Source: Winogradskyella litoriviva (GTDB lineage: Bacteria > Bacteroidota > Bacteroidia > Flavobacteriales > Flavobacteriaceae). From it: DNA of 64,000 nucleotides. The notes beneath the pieces are model-generated. The model searched no databases and had not been told where the DNA came from. It saw only the letters and a program-made list of their open reading frames with translations. Positions 34,869 through 44,333 of the stretch are shown here, piece after piece. Each line of letters begins with the position of its first letter. The stretch's first letter is position 1. The stretch is taken from positions 186,001 to 250,000 of the forward strand of contig NZ_JABRWQ010000006.1 of NCBI RefSeq assembly GCF_013249065.1, read 5' to 3'. Both the position numbers and the translations under genes were made by a program.

Positions 34869-35108
34869 TTAGTACAAAAAAATAACTCTTTCACATTCAT
34901 ATCTTTACACGTAACTCGTTTGCTTTATAAACATAAGAAGTATGTTATACTTTTTAATAAATTTAGAGTCAGAAAACTTGCCTTTATACTAGATAAAACA
35001 AGAGCTTATTAAAAAATAGTGCTAAACACTAGTATTTTCATATAATATGTCTAAATTTGCAGCCCTCAAAATGAGGAATTTATATTTAATAATTAACATT
35101 TTAAAAAA

Positions 35109-35744
35109 ATGAAATCAATTACAATCAACGGATCTCAAAGAGAAAGCGTAGGCAAAAAAGCAACAAAAGCCTTACGTAATGCTGGTCAGGTTCCTTGCGT
35201 TTTATACGGAGGAGACAAGCCATTGCATTTCTCAGCACCAGAACTGGCATTCTCAAAACTTGTATATACGGCTAACGCGCATACAGTTGTGATTGTCTTA
35301 GATAATGGTGAGAAGTATAATGCTATTATGCAAGATATTCAATTTCACCCTGTTACAGATAGAATTACGCATATCGATTTTTACCAAATTTTCGATAATA
35401 AAGCGATTACAATGGAAATTCCTGTACACACTGTAGGATCTTCTAAAGGTGTTATGAATGGTGGTAACTTAAGAATGCCATATCGTAAACTTAGAGTAAA
35501 AGCAATTCCATCTAAATTACCAGATTTTATAGAGGTAGATATTACACCTTTAAAAATTGGAAGCAAACTTTACATTACGGAGTTAAAACATGAAGATTAT
35601 TCATTATTACATCCAGACAACACTGTAGTATGTCAAGTAAGACGTAGTAGATTAGCAGTTGTAGATGCTGACGATGAAGATGAAGAAGAAGACGGAGATG
35701 TACCAGCAACTGAACAAGGAGATGATGCTGCAGCTCAAGAATAG
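35109..35744 (+). CDS. rplY: 50S ribosomal protein L25/general stress protein Ctc
   Basis: 211 residues, the long CTC form. The N-terminal L25 domain ([25 protein letters not shown] ... [17 protein letters not shown]) binds 5S rRNA. A TL5-like beta domain follows ([21 protein letters not shown]). The tail is strongly acidic ([12 protein letters not shown]). A -7 like TAAATTTG lies at 35052-35059. The prs-rplY-pth order is usual in this group of bacteria. Confidence 0.95.
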   Translation: MKSITINGSQRESVGKKATKALRNAGQVPCVLYGGDKPLHFSAPELAFSKLVYTANAHTVVIVLDNGEKYNAIMQDIQFHPVTDRITHIDFYQIFDNKAITMEIPVHTVGSSKGVMNGGNLRMPYRKLRVKAIPSKLPDFIEVDITPLKIGSKLYITELKHEDYSLLHPDNTVVCQVRRSRLAVVDADDEDEEEDGDVPATEQGDDAAAQE

Positions 35745-35765
35745 ATAAAACCTATTTCAAATATT

Positions 35766-35797
35766 AAAAAAGCATTCTATTTATAGGATGCTTTTTT
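35766..35797 (+). terminator. Terminator after rplY
   Basis: AAAAAAGCAT (35766-35775) pairs with ATGCTTTTTT (35788-35797), with an inner CTAT/ATAG stem and a T-run. Confidence 0.8.
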
Positions 35798-35824
35798 TAT
35801 TTTTACACAAACGAGAAATACACC

Positions 35825-36457
35825 ATGTGTAAGTTTTTAAAAAAATGGTTCGGTTTTAGAAATAAAATAGAATTAACTGAAGAAGAAAAAATGAAAAAAT
35901 TCTTAATTGTTGGCTTAGGAAATATAGGAGACAAATACACCAATACCAGGCACAACATAGGGTTTAAAATTCTTGACTTTTTAGCTGAGTCTAATGATGT
36001 CGTTTTTGAAACTGCTAAGCTTGGAGATATTGCCACATTAAAAATAAAAGGAAGAACACTTATACTTTTAAAACCAAGCACTTATATGAATTTAAGTGGA
36101 AAAGCTATTAAATATTGGTTAGAAAAGGAGAAAATCCCTTTAGAAAACTTACTGGTGGTAACCGATGATTTAAACCTTCCATTTGGATCGCTTCGCCTTA
36201 AAACCAAAGGTAGTGATGGAGGACATAACGGTTTAAAAGATACACAAGACAAACTACAAACTGTTAAATACAACCGATTTAGGTTTGGTATCAGTGATGA
36301 ATTTAGTAAAGGCAGACAAGTAGATTATGTTTTAGGCGAATGGAATGATGATGAAAAATCGAAATTAAAAGAACGTCTAAAAATTTCTGCAGAGCTCATT
36401 AAATCTTTTGCTTTAGCAGGTGTTAATAATACTATGAACCAATTTAATGGAAAATAA
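35825..36457 (+). CDS. pth: Peptidyl-tRNA hydrolase
   Basis: 210 residues from the ATG at 35825. A second ATG at 35891 would begin directly at the conserved KKFLIVGLGNIG. The extra 22 residues (CKFLKKWFGFRNKIELTEEEK) resemble short extensions I recall on other flavobacterial homologues, so the longer form was kept with reservation. Family residues: N in GLGN, catalytic His in NTRHNIGF, KPSTYMNLSG and the DDLNLPFG loop with its Asp, then GSDGGHNGLKD. It frees tRNA from stalled peptidyl-tRNA. Confidence 0.93.
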   Translation: MCKFLKKWFGFRNKIELTEEEKMKKFLIVGLGNIGDKYTNTRHNIGFKILDFLAESNDVVFETAKLGDIATLKIKGRTLILLKPSTYMNLSGKAIKYWLEKEKIPLENLLVVTDDLNLPFGSLRLKTKGSDGGHNGLKDTQDKLQTVKYNRFRFGISDEFSKGRQVDYVLGEWNDDEKSKLKERLKISAELIKSFALAGVNNTMNQFNGK

Positions 36458-36516
36458 AATGTAGCTTCGTTTGTAAAACGTCTTTATTCCATTTTTAATA
36501 ATACTTATTTAAAAAT

Positions 36517-37425
36517 TTGAATTCAAAATTAGCAAAAGTAACAACTATTGGCACCTTTGATGGCGTTCATATTGGACATCAAAAGATATTAAAACAAGTG
36601 GTGCAACTTGCAGAAGCAAAAGGCTACATTCCTGTAGTACTCACCTTGTTTCCACATCCTAGAATGGTATTACAAAAAGATGATACAATTAAGTTACTCA
36701 ATACTATTGAAGAACGTATAGATTTATTAAAAGCAATAGGTATTAAAGAAGTGATTGTTAAAAAATTCACCAAAGATTTCGCTAACCTTTCTGCTAAAAA
36801 TTATGTAAAACAAATTTTAGTAGATGAACTAAATACCAAACAAATAGTTATAGGCTACGACCACCATTTTGGTAAAAACAGAAGCGCAAATATCAATGAT
36901 TTAAAAGCCTTTGCAAAAATTTATAATTTCAATGTCGAAGAAATTTCTGCACAAGATATTGAGAACGTAACTGTAAGTTCTACAAAAATTAGAACAGCTT
37001 TAAATGAAGGACAGGTTGCATTAGCAAATTCGTATTTGGGCTATAATTTTTTTATTACAGGTACAGTAATTAAAGGGAAAGAACTAGGAAGAACTATTAA
37101 TTTTCCAACCGCCAACATTAGTGTCACCGCAACTTACAAACTAATACCTAGTAATGGTGTTTATGTGGTAAAATCTAAGTTTAAAGACAAAACAATTTTC
37201 GGTATGATGAATGTAGGCACTAATCCAACAGTTGATGGTAAAAACCAATCTATTGAGGTTCACTTTTTCAACTTCAACCAAGACATCTATAATGCTGAGT
37301 TAAAAATTGAATTTCTAAAACGGTTAAGAAGTGAAGAAAAATTTCAAAATCTAAATGCTTTAAAAATTCAATTAAATAAAGATATGGAAAACGCTACAAC
37401 TTACATAAAGACCTTAAATGCGTAA
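36517..37425 (+). CDS. ribF: Bifunctional riboflavin kinase / FAD synthetase
   Basis: 302 residues. The start is TTG at 36517: a stop lies six codons upstream and no ATG precedes the nucleotidyl-transfer motif GTFDGVHIGHQKIL. The N-terminal half is the FMN adenylyltransferase domain (YDHHFGKNR, VSSTKIRTAL). The C-terminal half is the riboflavin kinase (GKELGRTINFPTANI, GMMNVGTNPTVDG, EVHFFNF). It makes FMN and FAD from riboflavin. Its end overlaps the following membrane protein gene by 8 bases. Confidence 0.94.
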   Translation: MNSKLAKVTTIGTFDGVHIGHQKILKQVVQLAEAKGYIPVVLTLFPHPRMVLQKDDTIKLLNTIEERIDLLKAIGIKEVIVKKFTKDFANLSAKNYVKQILVDELNTKQIVIGYDHHFGKNRSANINDLKAFAKIYNFNVEEISAQDIENVTVSSTKIRTALNEGQVALANSYLGYNFFITGTVIKGKELGRTINFPTANISVTATYKLIPSNGVYVVKSKFKDKTIFGMMNVGTNPTVDGKNQSIEVHFFNFNQDIYNAELKIEFLKRLRSEEKFQNLNALKIQLNKDMENATTYIKTLNA

Positions 37426-38731
37426 GTTCTTATTTAAACATATTGACAATTCTGGTCTCATAGTTTTTAGAATTATCTTTGGTTTACTTTGTTTTCTAGA
37501 AGCCGTAGGTGCCATTTTTACAGGTTGGGTAAAACGCACTTTAATAGACCCAGAGTTTACATTTTCTTTTATTGGGTTTGAATGGTTACAACCATTACCA
37601 GGACAATGGATGTATATCTATTATATTGTTATGGGAATTTTTGGACTCTTTATAATGCTTGGTTTTAAATACAGATTTAGCATGCTGATGTTTGCCTTAA
37701 TGTGGACAGCCACTTACCTCATGCAAAAATCATCATATAACAATCACTATTATTTATTAGTTCTGTTGAGCTTTATAATGGTAATTATGCCAGCAAATCG
37801 TTATGCTTCAATAGATGTAAAACTAAAACCTAAACTCAAAACTATTTCCATGCCTAGTTGGTGCAAATGGGTTTTTGTGCTTCAATTATTTATCCTTTAC
37901 ACGTATGCTTCTATCGCTAAATTATATCCAGATTGGTTAGATACTTCTGTAATTGCAATACTAATGAAAGGAAAAGCTAGTTATCCTGTTGTTGGCGAAC
38001 TTCTACAGCAGAAATCCATACATTATATCTTAGCATATGGTGGTATTTTGTTTGATGGTTTAATTATTCCGTTATTACTTTTTAAACCCACCAGAAAATA
38101 CGCTTTTTTCGCTTCTATTTTCTTTCATTTGTTTAATTCATTTATATTTCAAATAGGTATTTTTCCATACATGTCTTTGGCATTTAGTTTATTCTTTTTT
38201 CAACCTAAAACCATTCGTAATTTATTTTTAAAAAAGAAACCTTTGTATAATGCAGAAGAGGTAAATACCCCAAAATACGCACCTATTTTAATCACATTAT
38301 TTTCAATCTATTTTTTAATTCAAATTGCATTGCCTTTAAGACATCATTTTATTGAAGACAATGTTTTATGGACCGAAGAAGGCCATCGTTTATCTTGGCG
38401 AATGATGTTAAGAGCAAAAAGCGGAAGAACAACATATTCTATTATTAACGCTGAGACTAATGCTAAAATTCCTATAAAATTAAACGATTACTTAACAAAA
38501 AAGCAACAACGAGGGGCTAAAACAAAACCAGATATTATTTGGCAATTTGCACAACATCTTAAACAAAAATTTTCTGAAAAAGGTATATCAATAAAAGTAT
38601 ATGTTAAAACATTTGTGAGCGTCAATGGTAAGCCTGCAAAACAACTTATAGACCCAGATGTTGATATCGCTAATGAGAAATGGCATCATTTTAAACATCA
38701 TAATTGGCTCTTACCTTCAAATCAAAACTAA
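37418..38731 (+). CDS. HTTM-domain (vitamin K-dependent gamma-carboxylase-like) membrane protein
   Basis: 437 residues. About eight membrane segments in the first 300 residues show the HTTM layout: DNSGLIVFRIIFGLLCFLEA, then WMYIYYIVMGIFGLFIMLGF, NNHYYLLVLLSFIMVIMPANRYAS, and the FHLFNSFIFQIGIFPYM helix. The soluble C-terminus contains HHFIEDNVLWTEEGHRLSWRMMLR, typical of bacterial VKGC-like proteins. The bacterial role is not established. It overlaps ribF by 8 bases, so they are translated together. Confidence 0.82.
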   Translation: MRKFLFKHIDNSGLIVFRIIFGLLCFLEAVGAIFTGWVKRTLIDPEFTFSFIGFEWLQPLPGQWMYIYYIVMGIFGLFIMLGFKYRFSMLMFALMWTATYLMQKSSYNNHYYLLVLLSFIMVIMPANRYASIDVKLKPKLKTISMPSWCKWVFVLQLFILYTYASIAKLYPDWLDTSVIAILMKGKASYPVVGELLQQKSIHYILAYGGILFDGLIIPLLLFKPTRKYAFFASIFFHLFNSFIFQIGIFPYMSLAFSLFFFQPKTIRNLFLKKKPLYNAEEVNTPKYAPILITLFSIYFLIQIALPLRHHFIEDNVLWTEEGHRLSWRMMLRAKSGRTTYSIINAETNAKIPIKLNDYLTKKQQRGAKTKPDIIWQFAQHLKQKFSEKGISIKVYVKTFVSVNGKPAKQLIDPDVDIANEKWHHFKHHNWLLPSNQN

Positions 38732-38836
38732 GTCATTTTTAGGCTACATTCTCCGCAAAAAAACACAATTGCTTACATGTGTTTATTCTAGCATCAAAAT
38801 AGCTATAATTTAATTTTTATCTGCTCATTTTATTTT

Positions 38837-38844
38837 TACTTTTG
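38837..38844 (+). promoter_or_regulatory. -7 element of serS
   Basis: TACTTTTG matches TAnnTTTG. The start of transcription would fall near 38851, leaving a leader of about 40 bases before the ATG at 38892. Confidence 0.45.
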
Positions 38845-38891
38845 TGTCTTGCTTTTACTAAGCTAAATTGGCAAAACCTAAATTAAAAGAT

Positions 38892-40163
38892 ATGTTACAA
38901 GTTGCTTTTATTAAAGAGAATAAAGAAGACATCATAAAGCGTTTAGCTAAACGAAATATTGATGCTACAGAGATGATTAACGATGCAATAACATTTGATG
39001 AAGAGCGCAAAGCACTCCAGACTTCTCTAGACAATACAAAAGCAGAATCCAACGCTTTGTCTAAAGAAATTGGAAATTTATTTAAATCTGGTGATGTACA
39101 AAAAGCAAATCTTTTAAAAGAAAAAACAACACAATTAAAAGAAACTACAAAGAATTTTGAGCAAGAACTTAATGATAAGGTAGAAGCATTATCTGAGTTG
39201 TTATACAAAATCCCTAATGTACCAAACCCAATTGTACCAGCAGGAAACACAGACGAGGATAACGAAGAAACTTTTAGAGAAGGTGATATTCCTAAACTAT
39301 ATGATGGTGCATTGCCACACTGGGAACTTGCAAAAAAGTACAACATTATTGATTTTGAATTAGGAAATAAAATTACTGGTGCTGGTTTTCCGGTTTACAT
39401 TGGTAAAGGAGCAAGATTACAACGTGCACTTATCGCTTATTTTCTAGACAAAAACACAGAAGCTGGTTATACAGAATATCAAGTACCACATTTAGTAAAT
39501 GAAGCTTCAGGTTTTGGTACAGGTCAGTTACCAGATAAAGAAGGGCAAATGTATCATGTAACTTTAGATAATTTGTACTTAATACCAACAGCAGAAGTTC
39601 CTGCAACTAATATTTTTAGAGACACGCTGTTAAACGATGCAGACTTGCCTATTAGCATTACAGGTTACACACCTTGCTTTAGACGCGAAGCAGGAAGTTA
39701 TGGCGCACACGTAAGAGGTCTTAACCGTTTACATCAATTTGATAAAGTAGAAATATTACGTGTTGAACATCCCGATAATTCTTATAAAGCTTTAGACGGT
39801 ATGGTAAACCATGTAAAAGGAATTTTGAAAGATTTAAAATTACCTTATAGAATATTAAGATTATGTGGTGGCGATTTAGGTTTTACTTCTGCATTAACTT
39901 ATGATTTTGAAGTATTTTCTACAGCACAAGACCGTTGGTTAGAGGTGTCTTCTGTTTCTAATTTTGAAACCTTCCAAGCCAATCGATTAAAATTGCGCTT
40001 TAAAAACAACGAAGGCAAAAATGAATTGTGCCATACACTTAACGGAAGTGCTTTGGCTCTACCAAGAATTTTAGCTGGTATTTTAGAAAATTATCAAACA
40101 GAAGATGGTATTAAAATACCCGATGTATTGGTACCTTATACTGGTTTTGATATTATTTCTTAA
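38892..40163 (+). CDS. serS: Serine-tRNA ligase
   Basis: 423 residues from the ATG at 38892 (MLQVAFIKEN), the normal beginning of this enzyme; a TTG 24 bases upstream would add an unneeded extension. The N-terminal coiled-coil arm (about 1-110) binds the long variable arm of tRNA-Ser. Class II motifs are present: TAEVPATNIFRD, TGYTPCFRREAGSYG (motif 2), LEVSSVSNFETFQANRLKLRF, and NGSALALPRILAGILENYQ (motif 3). Charges tRNA-Ser and tRNA-Sec with serine. Confidence 0.96.
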   Translation: MLQVAFIKENKEDIIKRLAKRNIDATEMINDAITFDEERKALQTSLDNTKAESNALSKEIGNLFKSGDVQKANLLKEKTTQLKETTKNFEQELNDKVEALSELLYKIPNVPNPIVPAGNTDEDNEETFREGDIPKLYDGALPHWELAKKYNIIDFELGNKITGAGFPVYIGKGARLQRALIAYFLDKNTEAGYTEYQVPHLVNEASGFGTGQLPDKEGQMYHVTLDNLYLIPTAEVPATNIFRDTLLNDADLPISITGYTPCFRREAGSYGAHVRGLNRLHQFDKVEILRVEHPDNSYKALDGMVNHVKGILKDLKLPYRILRLCGGDLGFTSALTYDFEVFSTAQDRWLEVSSVSNFETFQANRLKLRFKNNEGKNELCHTLNGSALALPRILAGILENYQTEDGIKIPDVLVPYTGFDIIS

Positions 40164-40294
40164 TATTTAATAATCCAATGCCCTAAACTCATAAATGTTA
40201 AAATTTAGTGTATTTAATCGATTTTATGTGTATTTCTTCGTTTAAATTGAATTATTTTTAGAAATTAGTGCTACCAAATTAGAATAACCTATTT

Positions 40295-40363
40295 ATGAAA
40301 AACTTAAAACGAATTGTATTACTTGCAGCATTGATTGCAATGGTATCTAAAGTTCTGTTTTAA
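40295..40363 (+). CDS. Possible 22-residue hydrophobic peptide
   Basis: ATG at 40295 opens MKNLKRIVLLAALIAMVSKVLF, a basic N-terminus followed by one hydrophobic helix. A strong terminator follows at 40457. The 40164-40559 gap holds no other gene, so a short independent transcript is plausible. It could be a real membrane peptide, the leftover signal sequence of a lost gene, or chance. No clear ribosome-binding site can be scored, as this phylum rarely uses one. Confidence 0.35.
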   Translation: MKNLKRIVLLAALIAMVSKVLF

Positions 40364-40456
40364 CTGTTCATTAAAAAAATAAAAAACAGTACTAGACAGA
40401 ATATCTGAATCATATTTATAATAAATATTGGTTAATAGCACATTTATTTTGCTGGT

Positions 40457-40487
40457 AAAATGCCTTAACGAAAAGTTAAGGCATTTT
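40457..40487 (+). terminator. Strong terminator between serS and the TPR gene
   Basis: AAAATGCCTTAAC (40457-40469) pairs perfectly with GTTAAGGCATTTT (40475-40487) around GAAAA, followed by a T-run. It ends the transcript covering the small peptide frame, or serS. Confidence 0.85.
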
Positions 40488-40527
40488 TTTTATATAAACT
40501 TTTACAATATCTCACTTTAGCATTTGT

Positions 40528-40535
40528 TATATTTG
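40528..40535 (+). promoter_or_regulatory. -7 element of the TPR gene
   Basis: TATATTTG, an exact match to TAnnTTTG, just after the terminator. It places the transcript start near 40542 and so excludes the TTG at 40524 as start codon. Confidence 0.6.
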
Positions 40536-40559
40536 AAAACGTCTTTATACTTCATAAAC

Positions 40560-42344
40560 ATGCATAAACAAATAATAACTTTACTTTTTATTTTAGGATG
40601 GTATTCTGGATTTGCGCAAAACAGCGAAGCTCAAGGAGAAAGTTATTATAAAAAAGGAGAGTTTAAAAAAGCACTCATTATTTATGAAAATCTCTTAAAA
40701 GAAAAGCCTACTAGCTACAATTACAATAATAAAATTATTGATATCCATCAACAATTAGAACAATATACAGAAGCCGAAAAAATAATTCGCAGGCAATTAG
40801 AGAAAAGACGTGAGCCAGACATGGTCGTTGCATTAGGTTATAATTATCAATTAATAGACAGCTTGGAAAAAGCAAACTCACTTTATGAAGAAGCTATTAA
40901 TTTTGCAGATAGCAAGCCCTATTTTATCTATACTATTGCCAAAAAATTCGAAGACTATTCACTTATAGATCAAGCCATCCGCTTATACGAAAAAGGTAAA
41001 ACATTAACGCCAGACAGAAATTACAACATGCAGTTAGCTCGTATTTATGCGGACTTAGGTGATGTTGAAAAAATGTTTGAGAATTACATAGAATTCATTA
41101 AATACAAACCTAATTATCTGAGTAATATAAAATTTGCAATTACTGATTTTATATCAGAAAACAAGGATAACGAAAACAACATTTACCTCAGACGTCTATT
41201 ACTTAAGCAAATTCAACAAGAACCTCAACCTTATTGGTACGAAATGCTAAGTTGGCTGTATGTACAAGAAAAAGCCTATTATAAGTCGTTTATTCAAGAA
41301 AAAGCCCTTTACAAACGTAATCCAGAAAGCTTAGCACGCATCATTGACCTTGCTAATATGGCAAGAAAAGACAACGATGACGAAGCTGCAAAATCAATCT
41401 TAAATTTTGTTTTAGAAGCTACTCAAGACCAAACTACAGCCTTAACGGCACATCAATATATTTTAGAAATTAACACCAAAAACGCAGATAAAAAAGGCTT
41501 AGAACAAATTGACAAATCTTACCAAAACTTATTTAATGAATTTGGGAAATCAAGACTAACTATTCCTTTACAATTAGCTTACGGTAAATTCTTGGCCTTT
41601 AATAAAAAAGATACACAAACAGCAACTGAGTTCTTAAAAGAAAGCTTAAAATTAAATGCTGATTATTACAGAAAAGCAAAAATAAAACTACTATTAGCAG
41701 ATATTTTAGTGCTTCAAGAAAAGTTCAATGAAGCTTTAATTTTTTATTCTCAAATTCAAGCTGAATTAAAAAATAGTACCATTGCCCAAGAAGCAAGATT
41801 CAAAGTCGCAAAAACTAGTTATTATAAAGGCGATTTCGATTGGGCAGAATCGCAATTAAAAATCTTAAAATCATCTACATCACAATTAATTGCTAATGAT
41901 GCGCTAGACTTAAAATTATTAATTTCTGACAATAAATTTGAAGACTCATTACAAACCTCTCTAAAATTATATGCCAAAGCAGATTTATTTGCTTTTCAAA
42001 ACAAAACCGATGATGCCATATTACTTTTAGATAAAATCTTAAAAGAACATAAAGGCGAAAACATTATTGCACAAACGCTTTACCAGCAAGCAAAACTTTA
42101 CGAGAAGAAAAAACAATACGTTAAGGCCAAAGCCAACTACCAAGAAATCATCAAAAATTATAGAGATGGTATTTTGGCAGATGATGCGCTATATTATTTA
42201 GCAGAATTATATAATTCTCATTTAGAAAATCCCGATGAAGCCAAATCTCATTACGAAAAAATAATATTTGAACATCAAGATAGCATCTATTATATAGAAG
42301 CAAGACGAAAATTTAGGATGCTAAGAGGAGATAGTATCAATTAA
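40560..42344 (+). CDS. Secreted tetratricopeptide-repeat protein
   Basis: 594 residues from the ATG at 40560. The signal peptide is MHKQIITLLFILGWYSGFAQ. The rest is helical TPR repeats: GESYYKKGEFKKALIIYENLL near the start, then units such as ALGYNYQLIDSLEKANSLYEEAI and AQTLYQQAKLYEKKKQYVKAKANYQEII, ending with DDALYYLAELYNSHLENPDEAKSHYEKII. The C-terminal third resembles BamD/YbgF-type scaffolds. It is probably periplasmic and mediates protein contacts; the partner is unknown. The position between serS and the DUF4286/rsmA/mgtE cluster is common in flavobacteria. Confidence 0.85.
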   Translation: MHKQIITLLFILGWYSGFAQNSEAQGESYYKKGEFKKALIIYENLLKEKPTSYNYNNKIIDIHQQLEQYTEAEKIIRRQLEKRREPDMVVALGYNYQLIDSLEKANSLYEEAINFADSKPYFIYTIAKKFEDYSLIDQAIRLYEKGKTLTPDRNYNMQLARIYADLGDVEKMFENYIEFIKYKPNYLSNIKFAITDFISENKDNENNIYLRRLLLKQIQQEPQPYWYEMLSWLYVQEKAYYKSFIQEKALYKRNPESLARIIDLANMARKDNDDEAAKSILNFVLEATQDQTTALTAHQYILEINTKNADKKGLEQIDKSYQNLFNEFGKSRLTIPLQLAYGKFLAFNKKDTQTATEFLKESLKLNADYYRKAKIKLLLADILVLQEKFNEALIFYSQIQAELKNSTIAQEARFKVAKTSYYKGDFDWAESQLKILKSSTSQLIANDALDLKLLISDNKFEDSLQTSLKLYAKADLFAFQNKTDDAILLLDKILKEHKGENIIAQTLYQQAKLYEKKKQYVKAKANYQEIIKNYRDGILADDALYYLAELYNSHLENPDEAKSHYEKIIFEHQDSIYYIEARRKFRMLRGDSIN

Positions 42345-42402
42345 TCTCTGCTTTAGTTACAAGTTTACTAAAAAAATAAGCAAGCTAAAAAGGCTTCTAA
42401 AA

Positions 42403-43017
42403 ATGAATAAACCAATATTATTTTTCATTTTTCTACTATTTTGTTTTTCGTGTTCAACAAAACCAAAACTAATAGGCATTCAACCATTTGGAAATATTGA
42501 CCAAAACTCAATAAGTGTTATTACCAAAAATTTAACTAAAACATACAATTGTAACGTCGTTGTTTTAAATAATAAAGAAATTCCGAATACTGCTTTTGTA
42601 AATATAAAAAGTCCAAGATATAGGGCAGATTCACTCTTAATACATTTAATAAAAATCAAACCAGACTCTATTGATTATATTTTGGGTGTAACATCAAAAG
42701 ATATTTCAATAACCAAAAGAGACTCTAATGGAGATATAAAAAAGCCCGAAAATAAATATTCTGATTGGGGAATTTTTGGATTAGGATATAGACCAGGACA
42801 AAGTTGTATTATATCAACATTTAGATTAAAAAATACTAAGTCAGAAACATATAAAAATCGATTACGTAAAATTTCGGTTCATGAAATAGGACATAATTTA
42901 GGTCTCAACCATTGTCCTTCAGAAAATTGTGTAATGCAAGATGCCGTTGAAACTATCAAAACCGTAGATAAAGCAGGCTTTGGTCTATGTAAAAAATGTT
43001 TGCAGAAAATAAATTAG
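42403..43017 (+). CDS. Archaemetzincin-type zinc metalloprotease, lipoprotein
   Basis: 204 residues. Lipobox cysteine C17 (FCFSC) predicts a membrane-anchored protein outside the cytoplasm. The zinc site H160-E161-x2-H164-x5-H170 is directly followed by C171, then x4, C176-V-M178, seventeen residues, and C196-x2-C199. This is the full archaemetzincin (peptidase M54) signature HExxHxxGxxHC-x4-CxM-x17-CxxC, with M178 as the Met-turn and four cysteines for a second zinc. All key residues are present. Substrate unknown. A lipoprotein form is notable, as the archaeal and animal members I know of are soluble intracellular proteins. Confidence 0.85.
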   Translation: MNKPILFFIFLLFCFSCSTKPKLIGIQPFGNIDQNSISVITKNLTKTYNCNVVVLNNKEIPNTAFVNIKSPRYRADSLLIHLIKIKPDSIDYILGVTSKDISITKRDSNGDIKKPENKYSDWGIFGLGYRPGQSCIISTFRLKNTKSETYKNRLRKISVHEIGHNLGLNHCPSENCVMQDAVETIKTVDKAGFGLCKKCLQKIN

Positions 43018-43092
43018 CACTACACATAATTAATTAGTCTTATTAGTTTTTTAACATTCCAAGACAAAACAAATCATTAACTTCAAAATTCA

Positions 43093-43100
43093 TATTTTTG
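43093..43100 (+). promoter_or_regulatory. -7 element of the DUF4286 gene
   Basis: TATTTTTG matches TAnnTTTG, 17 bases before the ATG. Confidence 0.5.
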
Positions 43101-43117
43101 CAGCTTATTCTAAGATA

Positions 43118-43438
43118 ATGATAATTTACAACGTTACCCTAAACATAGATAAAAGTGTCCACAACGAATGGTTAGAGTGGATAAAAGAACACATTCCACA
43201 AGTATTAGCAACAGGTAAATTTAAAGAAGCTAAATTAACTAAAGTGTTGGTGGAAGATGACGAATCAGAAACTTATTCGGTGCAATATAGGGCACATTCT
43301 AGAGAAGCCTTAGATAGTTATTATGCAGAACATGCAGACCGATTAAAACAAGAAGGATTAAAACGTTTTGCAGATAAAGTATTATCGTTTAGAACAGAAC
43401 TTCAGGTTGTAGATGAATATGTTGTAAATTATAATTAG
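43118..43438 (+). CDS. DUF4286 family protein
   Basis: 106 residues, no signal or membrane segment. The sequence [28 protein letters not shown] ... [32 protein letters not shown] matches the small DUF4286 family of Bacteroidota, probably a ferredoxin-like alpha/beta fold. The gene regularly precedes rsmA in this group; the function is unknown. Confidence 0.85.
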   Translation: MIIYNVTLNIDKSVHNEWLEWIKEHIPQVLATGKFKEAKLTKVLVEDDESETYSVQYRAHSREALDSYYAEHADRLKQEGLKRFADKVLSFRTELQVVDEYVVNYN

Positions 43439-43541
43439 TTTCAATTTAGCCTATAACTCTGCTAAAGTCAACAATCATCAACGTATCTTTACAAAACATC
43501 AGCTTTACGCATTTGCGTCTTCGCTAAAAAATAAAATTATC

Positions 43542-44318
43542 ATGACAGTTAAAGCAAAAAAACATCTAGGACAGCATTTCTTAGAAGACGAATCTATTGC
43601 TAAAGATATTGCAGATAGTTTATCATTAGAAGGCTACAATGATGTGTTAGAAATTGGTCCTGGAATGGGTGTTTTAACCAAATACCTTCTTAAAAAAGAC
43701 ACCACAACACACGTCATAGAAATAGATACGGAATCAGTAGATTACTTAAAAAATAATTACCTCAATCTTGCTAATAGAATTATAGAACAAGATTTTTTAA
43801 AATACGATTTAAATCTCGTTTTTAAAGACAAACCTTTTGCTATCATTGGTAACTTTCCCTATAATATATCATCTCAAATTTTATTTAAAACTTTAGAATT
43901 AAGACATCAGATACCTGAGTTTTCGGGCATGTTTCAAAAAGAAGTAGCCATGCGTATTTGTTCTAAAGAAGGTTCTAAAGTCTATGGGATATTATCAGTA
44001 TTAACCCAAGCTTTTTACAACGCTGAATATTTATTTACAGTACCACCAACCGTTTTTAATCCGCCACCTAAAGTAGATTCTGGTGTATTATTATTAAAAC
44101 GAAAAGAAAACTTCACACTGCCTTGTGACGAAAAATTATTCTTTAAAGTAGTAAAAACAGGGTTTCAACAACGTAGAAAAACATTACGTAACAGTTTAAA
44201 AACATTTAATCTATCGGATAATTTAAAAGCAAATACTATATTTGGACAGCGACCAGAACAATTAAGCGTTTTACAATTTATTGAGCTGACTTCGCTAATA
44301 GAAAATGACAGTAATTAA
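43542..44318 (+). CDS. rsmA: 16S rRNA (adenine1518/1519-N6)-dimethyltransferase
   Basis: 258 residues. [12 protein letters not shown] at the start, SAM-binding motif [14 protein letters not shown], catalytic motif [10 protein letters not shown] (NxPY type), and the C-terminal [17 protein letters not shown] and [13 protein letters not shown] segments are all characteristic. It dimethylates two adenines near the 3' end of 16S rRNA during 30S maturation; its loss gives kasugamycin resistance. mgtE follows 15 bases later, so they are probably co-transcribed. Confidence 0.96.
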   Translation: MTVKAKKHLGQHFLEDESIAKDIADSLSLEGYNDVLEIGPGMGVLTKYLLKKDTTTHVIEIDTESVDYLKNNYLNLANRIIEQDFLKYDLNLVFKDKPFAIIGNFPYNISSQILFKTLELRHQIPEFSGMFQKEVAMRICSKEGSKVYGILSVLTQAFYNAEYLFTVPPTVFNPPPKVDSGVLLLKRKENFTLPCDEKLFFKVVKTGFQQRRKTLRNSLKTFNLSDNLKANTIFGQRPEQLSVLQFIELTSLIENDSN

Positions 44319-44333
44319 ACTCTAAACAAAAGA

